Assembly (NCBI GenBank): GCA_903931835.1
Contig: CAIZEE010000611.1
Location: forward strand, 1-36,980
Length of the DNA stretch: 36,980 bases
Reading direction: 5' to 3'
DNA from: an uncultured Elstera sp.
GTDB lineage: Bacteria; Pseudomonadota; Alphaproteobacteria; Elsterales; Elsteraceae
Both the position numbers and the translations under genes were made by a program. Position 1 is the first letter of the stretch; every line of letters begins with the position of its first letter. Of the stretch, positions 33,312-36,980 are shown in pieces. The notes under the pieces are model-generated. The model was given only the letters and a program-made list of their open reading frames with translations, had not been told where the DNA came from and made no database searches.

Positions 33312-36280
33312 GCGACCTCCTTCGCGACATGCGTCCATCGCTGCACTTCGACCAGGCATGAATTGGGCGCGATCCCGTCAGCGGTTTTCGACATGGTGCG
33401 GGGCGGGGTGAGTAGGTTGAGGCAGCCGCCGCGATCCACCTGGCCGTCCGGCGTGTCGATCAGATCGTAGACGGCGCAGGATTCGAATGCCTTGACCACG
33501 CCTGGCGCCATCAAGGGGGCTATATCGACGGCGCAGATCACGGCACCGCGGTCGTTATAGACTTTGACCAGATCGTGCTGCCGAAGGCCGCGCTTCGCCG
33601 CGTCCTCCTTGCCCATCCGCAAGATCCAATAGTGGTAGCCGTCGACCAGGATGCGGTGATCTTCGACCGAGTTGACCTGGCTATCGGCGCTGCCGCCATA
33701 GGTGTGGAAACTATAGGTCGGATGCACCGTGATCAGTTGCAGGCTGAATTTCTTGAACAGTGCCGCGCTATGGCTGCCCTCCCAGGACGGGATGTAGCGG
33801 TTGACGGCGGGGCGGTCGGGATCGTTCTGCTCGATCCTACGCAGGGTCGAGGGCACGAATTCGAACTTCGATGATTGCGTGCCAAGACCCTGGCCGACCG
33901 TGCCCGCGTATTGCGACGGCAAGGGGTTCATTTCCGGCGTGTCCTTGGCACGCCCTTCGGCGAACCAGCGCATTTCCACCGGCGTGCGCATGGTGTCCGG
34001 GTCGGGCGGAATGACGTGGTAGCCCTTGCGCAGGAATTCCTTCCAGCTGACGATTTTCGACAAATCCGATCCGTCGAAGATGCGCTTGCACCAGGTCAGC
34101 TCGTCGCATCCACCCTCGGAGAACATGGCGCCCGCGCCAAGCCTGGTCAGAATATCGAGGAAGATCTGATAGTCCGATTTGGATTCGCCCAGCGGCTCGA
34201 TGCATTTGTGCTGCATCACGACGACGCGGTGATTGAGCTGGTTCTGGCTATGGGTAACGAAGCCCGAGCAATTGCCGGATTCCGCGATATCCCACCGCTC
34301 GAAACTGGTGCAGGCCGGCAGGATGATGTCGGCGAACTCGGTCTCGTTTTCCTTCAGGATCGATTGGTTGACGACGAATTCGAGTGAGGGATGCCGGTAG
34401 GCCTCGATATAGCGCTGCGCGTTGACGACCGTCCCCAGCGATGATCCACCGAAGCGATACAGCATGTGAATGTTCGAATATCCGGGAAGCGGGTATTGGT
34501 ATTCTGGGAACTGGCCCTCAAGCGACATGCCGTCCCACAGATGCCCGGAACACTTGCCCTCGATGATGCCTTCGGGAAAATGCTGGCGCGGGATGATCTG
34601 CTTGACCGTGTTCATGGTCAGGATATGCGGCATGCGCTGATAGTTGTGCAGTGCTGCGGCGGTGTTGACGACGTCGCCGGAAATCCCGCCATCGGCATAG
34701 CCCGGGAAGTAGAAATTGAGGTCCATCGGCGTGCCGAACTGAAGATTGCCGAAATTGACACCCGGTTTGCCCCAGCCCTGCATCGCCATCATCTGTACCA
34801 TGCAGCGCGCCCATTGCGCGCCGGTTGCCGATCGACACGCGCCGCCGAGACCAATGCCGATACCGCCGGCGGCGAGATAGGTTTTGCGCTTGCCCCAGGC
34901 GCGCGCCAAGCTACGCACATCCTTCGCCGGGATGCCGGTCTCCGCCTCCTGCCATTCCGGCGTCTTCGGCACGCCGTCCGAGACCCCCAGAAGATAGTCG
35001 CGCCATTCGTCGAAGCCGGTTGAGTTCTTCGCGACATAGTCCTGGTCGTAGAGCCCCTCCAGCACCCACTGATACATGATGGCGATCGCCAGTGCCGGAT
35101 CAGTTCCAGCCTTCACCGGCAGCCATTTGCCGCCGAGAAACTGTGCCGTCTGATTGAAATTCGGATCGATATGCACGAACTCGATGCCGAGATCCTTAGC
35201 CCATAGCCGCCGCTGGCTACCTTCGCCGCCGCCATAGAGTCCGCCGGTGCTCTCAGGATCGCTCGACCAGAAGACCACCATCTCGGCCTCCTTAAGACAG
35301 TCTTCGAGCGTGCCGTAAGGGCTGGCGCAACCGAGGCGCAGATTATTGCCGAAATGATGCTGTGCGCCCCAATACCAGCCCTCCCAACTGATCGGGCTGA
35401 ACGCCATGCGTGTGGTGCCGATCAGATTGGAGAAGCGGATGAGGGCCGAGAGCCAGTAATTGATATTGCCCCATTGCTGATGGGCCGCGTGGAGGACCGA
35501 TATGGCGCCGGGCCCATGCTCGCGCTTCATCCGCTGGATTTCGCCCGTCACAATATCGAGCGCTTCTTCCCAGCTGATGCGGACATAGCCTGAGATGCCG
35601 CGGTTCTGCACATTGCGTTCGCCGTTCGGATCGAAATCGACCCGTTTCATCGGGTAGAGCAGGCGCTGCTCGGAATAGACCAGCGATTTCAACGTCAGGG
35701 CGTGGGGGCTAACCGTTGCCTGCCGTTTCGGCTGGAAGCTTCGGCCACGCGCTTGGATGGTCCAACTCGCCGCGTCGGTCGCGTCAAGATCGACCGGCGT
35801 GGTGCGGATGATCCGCCCACCTTTGACATAGACATGGACCGGCCCGCCATTGGTCAGGTTGGTATAGCGCTTCGTGCCGTCGCGCATGCGCGTGCCGTAT
35901 TTCCAGCCGGCCGATGTCACCATGTTCATGAGTTGGCCGAACCACACCAGACAGTCGTCCCGGCCCGACGCCACGACCTTGAAGTTTTTCAGCGCGTCGA
36001 TGACCACGCCGTAGTCAGGATTGGGCTTCATCATCGCCAGCGCGGTGTCGACCGTCTTGAAGGTCATCGCGGCATCGGGCTTTGGATGAAAGCCGGGTCG
36101 GCCGCTCACCCGCCCGTCGCGAACGATCAGATGCCGCGCGATGCTGCGGTCGCGCAGGCTGATCTGCAGCACCATGTCCTTGGATTTCAGCTTGTCTTTG
36201 ACCGCTGCGTGTTTCCGGGCCGCCTGGCCGATGATCAGCGGCAGAGCTTTGAGGAGGGAGCTCAAGACTATTTTCTTCAT
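33308..36280 (-). CDS. Mo-bis-PGD oxidoreductase, transhydroxylase-like large subunit with N-terminal SCP2-like domain
   Basis: The 990-residue cytoplasmic enzyme of the DMSO-reductase superfamily has no N-terminal Fe-S motif and no Tat signal. Residues about 30-120 resemble an SCP2 sterol-carrier-like domain (HLIVRDGRVSGRPGFHPKPD, then VIDALKNFKVVASGRDD). The catalytic core follows from about residue 125. It includes HAAHQQWGN, ISWEGWYWGAQHHFG, VVFWSSDPESTGG, DLNFYFPGYADGGISGD and the late cofactor-binding VHPTYSFHTYGG. These resemble pyrogallol-phloroglucinol transhydroxylase AthL. Ser298 (in ISWEG) and His267 have the same 31-residue spacing as that enzyme's Mo-ligand Ser175 and His144. 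It is coupled to the Fe-S subunit gene by an ATGA overlap. The substrate is unknown but a hydroxylated aromatic is plausible. Confidence 0.85.
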   Translation of the reverse strand: MKKIVLSSLLKALPLIIGQAARKHAAVKDKLKSKDMVLQISLRDRSIARHLIVRDGRVSGRPGFHPKPDAAMTFKTVDTALAMMKPNPDYGVVIDALKNFKVVASGRDDCLVWFGQLMNMVTSAGWKYGTRMRDGTKRYTNLTNGGPVHVYVKGGRIIRTTPVDLDATDAASWTIQARGRSFQPKRQATVSPHALTLKSLVYSEQRLLYPMKRVDFDPNGERNVQNRGISGYVRISWEEALDIVTGEIQRMKREHGPGAISVLHAAHQQWGNINYWLSALIRFSNLIGTTRMAFSPISWEGWYWGAQHHFGNNLRLGCASPYGTLEDCLKEAEMVVFWSSDPESTGGLYGGGEGSQRRLWAKDLGIEFVHIDPNFNQTAQFLGGKWLPVKAGTDPALAIAIMYQWVLEGLYDQDYVAKNSTGFDEWRDYLLGVSDGVPKTPEWQEAETGIPAKDVRSLARAWGKRKTYLAAGGIGIGLGGACRSATGAQWARCMVQMMAMQGWGKPGVNFGNLQFGTPMDLNFYFPGYADGGISGDVVNTAAALHNYQRMPHILTMNTVKQIIPRQHFPEGIIEGKCSGHLWDGMSLEGQFPEYQYPLPGYSNIHMLYRFGGSSLGTVVNAQRYIEAYRHPSLEFVVNQSILKENETEFADIILPACTSFERWDIAESGNCSGFVTHSQNQLNHRVVVMQHKCIEPLGESKSDYQIFLDILTRLGAGAMFSEGGCDELTWCKRIFDGSDLSKIVSWKEFLRKGYHVIPPDPDTMRTPVEMRWFAEGRAKDTPEMNPLPSQYAGTVGQGLGTQSSKFEFVPSTLRRIEQNDPDRPAVNRYIPSWEGSHSAALFKKFSLQLITVHPTYSFHTYGGSADSQVNSVEDHRILVDGYHYWILRMGKEDAAKRGLRQHDLVKVYNDRGAVICAVDIAPLMAPGVVKAFESCAVYDLIDTPDGQVDRGGCLNLLTPPRTMSKTADGIAPNSCLVEVQRWTHVAKEVA

Positions 36281-36601
36281 GGCCGGACGCTTCCCATCTT
36301 CGTTTTTTTGAGCCGTTCACATCCACGTTTTGGAGATCATAAGTGGATGCACTTATTTCGTTATGAAGAAGATGTCCCACGATATGGCCTGTCCGTCTCA
36401 AAGGCAATTGCCAAGATAGCGGGTTCTTTTCTAGTACCAAAACCGCTCAGAAAAGGCTGATTTTCGGTGTTTGCACGCGTTTAAATAGGACGTATAAGTC
36501 TATTCTTGACAAGCGATTTTCAGCGCTCCAGAGTGTACCCACTTTGATAAAGCCCGCGCCATCTTAAGGCCACAAGCGGGCGCATCGAAGGGAGGGATCA
36601 G
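36281..36601. promoter_or_regulatory. Divergent promoter region between the molybdoenzyme operon and the deacetylase gene
   Basis: These 321 bases hold no gene and are clearly richer in A+T than the flanking genes. At 36339-36356 is a perfect palindrome, ATAAGTG, GATG, CACTTAT (7-base arms, 4-base spacer), placed about 60 bases before the molybdoenzyme start. For the rightward gene, TTGCAC (36471-36476) and TATAAG (36493-36498), spaced by 16 bases, form a candidate sigma-70 promoter. A TTGACA at 36506-36511 has no good -10 partner. Confidence 0.45.
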
Positions 36602-36980
36602 ATGGGCAAGTCGGGCGGCGCTGCGCCGCACAAGAAGAATGCCGGAAAGGCTGCGGCCAAACGGGCGCGACCGTCAGGGTCAACCCAGTCGCCGCGCTAT
36701 GATTTCGAACCGATTATCAATCGCAAACCTGTCCCGTTTCCTGACGGCAAGCGGCTTGCCGTCATGATCTACGTCAATATCGAACATGTGCCGTTCGGCT
36801 CGACGGCACTGGCCCATGCGGTTTATCCGGGCACGCTGCAATTCAGCCCGGATATCCTCAATCATGGCTGGCGCGACTATGGCAATCGCGTCGGGCTTTG
36901 GCGGATCATGCGGGCGATGGACCGCTACGGTTTCCGCGGAACGGTCAATCTGAACAGCGATGTCTGCCGCGAGTATCCCC
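36602..36980 (+). CDS. Polysaccharide-deacetylase-family protein, PuuE/allantoinase-like (partial)
   Basis: The gene runs off the right edge; 126 codons are visible. GGGAGGGA lies directly before the ATG. A basic, low-complexity leader (about 30 residues, rich in Lys, Ala and Gly) precedes the domain. The domain then reads FPDGKRLAVMIYVNIEHVPFG, NHGWRDYGNRVGLWRIM and YGFRGTVNLNSDVCREYP. These are hallmarks of the PuuE/allantoinase-like branch of the NodB-type deacetylases, whose members hydrolyse cyclic amides or N-acyl groups rather than chitin. The position next to a phosphoribosyltransferase/importer operon supports a small N-containing substrate. The leader is unusual for the family. Confidence 0.85.
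   Translation, partial: MGKSGGAAPHKKNAGKAAAKRARPSGSTQSPRYDFEPIINRKPVPFPDGKRLAVMIYVNIEHVPFGSTALAHAVYPGTLQFSPDILNHGWRDYGNRVGLWRIMRAMDRYGFRGTVNLNSDVCREYP

Noticed and set aside
32322-33470. A 382-codon plus-strand frame opposite the Fe-S subunit and the ends of the P450 and large-subunit genes
   Set aside because: All of it is antisense to recognised genes and its translation shows no family pattern.
35702-36460. A 252-codon plus-strand frame opposite the N-terminus of the large molybdoenzyme subunit and extending into the promoter region
   Set aside because: It is mostly antisense to a recognised coding region, and its translation has the biased Arg/Asp/His content of a shadow frame.
36506-36511. 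TTGACA as a -35 box for the deacetylase gene
   Set aside because: No acceptable -10 hexamer lies 16-18 bases downstream; the TTGCAC/TATAAG pair just upstream is better.
1-36980. CRISPR array, insertion sequence or prophage
   Set aside because: No regularly spaced direct repeats, transposase or phage structural genes were found on either strand.

Overview
The window (about 62% G+C by eye) reads as chromosomal DNA of an alphaproteobacterium, most probably a sphingomonad. Pointers are the block HIG1-domain protein / PduO-type adenosyltransferase / etfB / etfA / 3-hydroxyacyl-CoA dehydrogenase, the GluQRS, DUF1194 and DUF4287-DUF5655 genes, and frequent TTG and GTG starts. The assignment is inference; there is no rRNA. 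No CRISPR array, IS element or prophage was seen.

Layout. (1) 0-3.6 kb, minus strand: HIG1 membrane protein, PduO adenosyltransferase, ETF beta and alpha, 3-hydroxybutyryl-CoA dehydrogenase, a fatty-acid/amino-acid CoA-ester oxidation block. (2) 3.6-9 kb: single housekeeping genes (Nudix, GluQRS, AlkA-like glycosylase, carboxylesterase, HNH protein, GST, GT-A-like glycosyltransferase). (3) 9.1-12.9 kb, plus strand: a three-gene periplasmic molybdenum hydroxylase operon (2Fe-2S subunit, Tat-exported Mo subunit, triheme cytochrome c). (4) 12.9-14.3 kb, minus strand: both subunits of a 3-oxoacid CoA-transferase, ending in a perfect inverted repeat. (5) 14.6-23.7 kb: diguanylate cyclase, tRNA-Leu(CAA), SPINDLY-like O-GlcNAc-transferase homologue, an operon of pentapeptide-repeat protein, DUF1194 protein and MFS transporter, then DUF4287/DUF5655 protein, CPBP protease, a VOC pseudogene remnant beside an intact VOC gene, a small HTH protein and a secreted protein.

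(6) 23.8-37.0 kb is the most unusual part. A tightly packed seven-gene minus-strand operon encodes two phosphoribosyltransferases, a glutamine-amidotransferase-like protein, an NMT1/THI5-like binding protein, an M24 metallopeptidase-fold enzyme, and an ABC ATPase and permease. A LacI-family regulator is transcribed divergently, with a palindrome between them. Downstream lies a second minus-strand operon: a cytoplasmic Mo-bis-PGD oxidoreductase and an iron-sulfur partner, both resembling pyrogallol-phloroglucinol transhydroxylase, followed by a cytochrome P450 and a VOC protein. A PuuE/allantoinase-like polysaccharide deacetylase diverges from it and runs off the window end. Together these suggest import and breakdown of a (hetero)aromatic or nucleobase-like compound; the substrate cannot be read from the sequence.

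The best candidate for something undescribed is the transhydroxylase-like pair. The large subunit carries an N-terminal SCP2-like domain. The small subunit lacks what appear to be exactly the four cysteines that would bind one of its [4Fe-4S] clusters, while keeping the eight needed for the other two. The setting, next to an oxygen-using P450, is odd for an enzyme type known from strict anaerobes.
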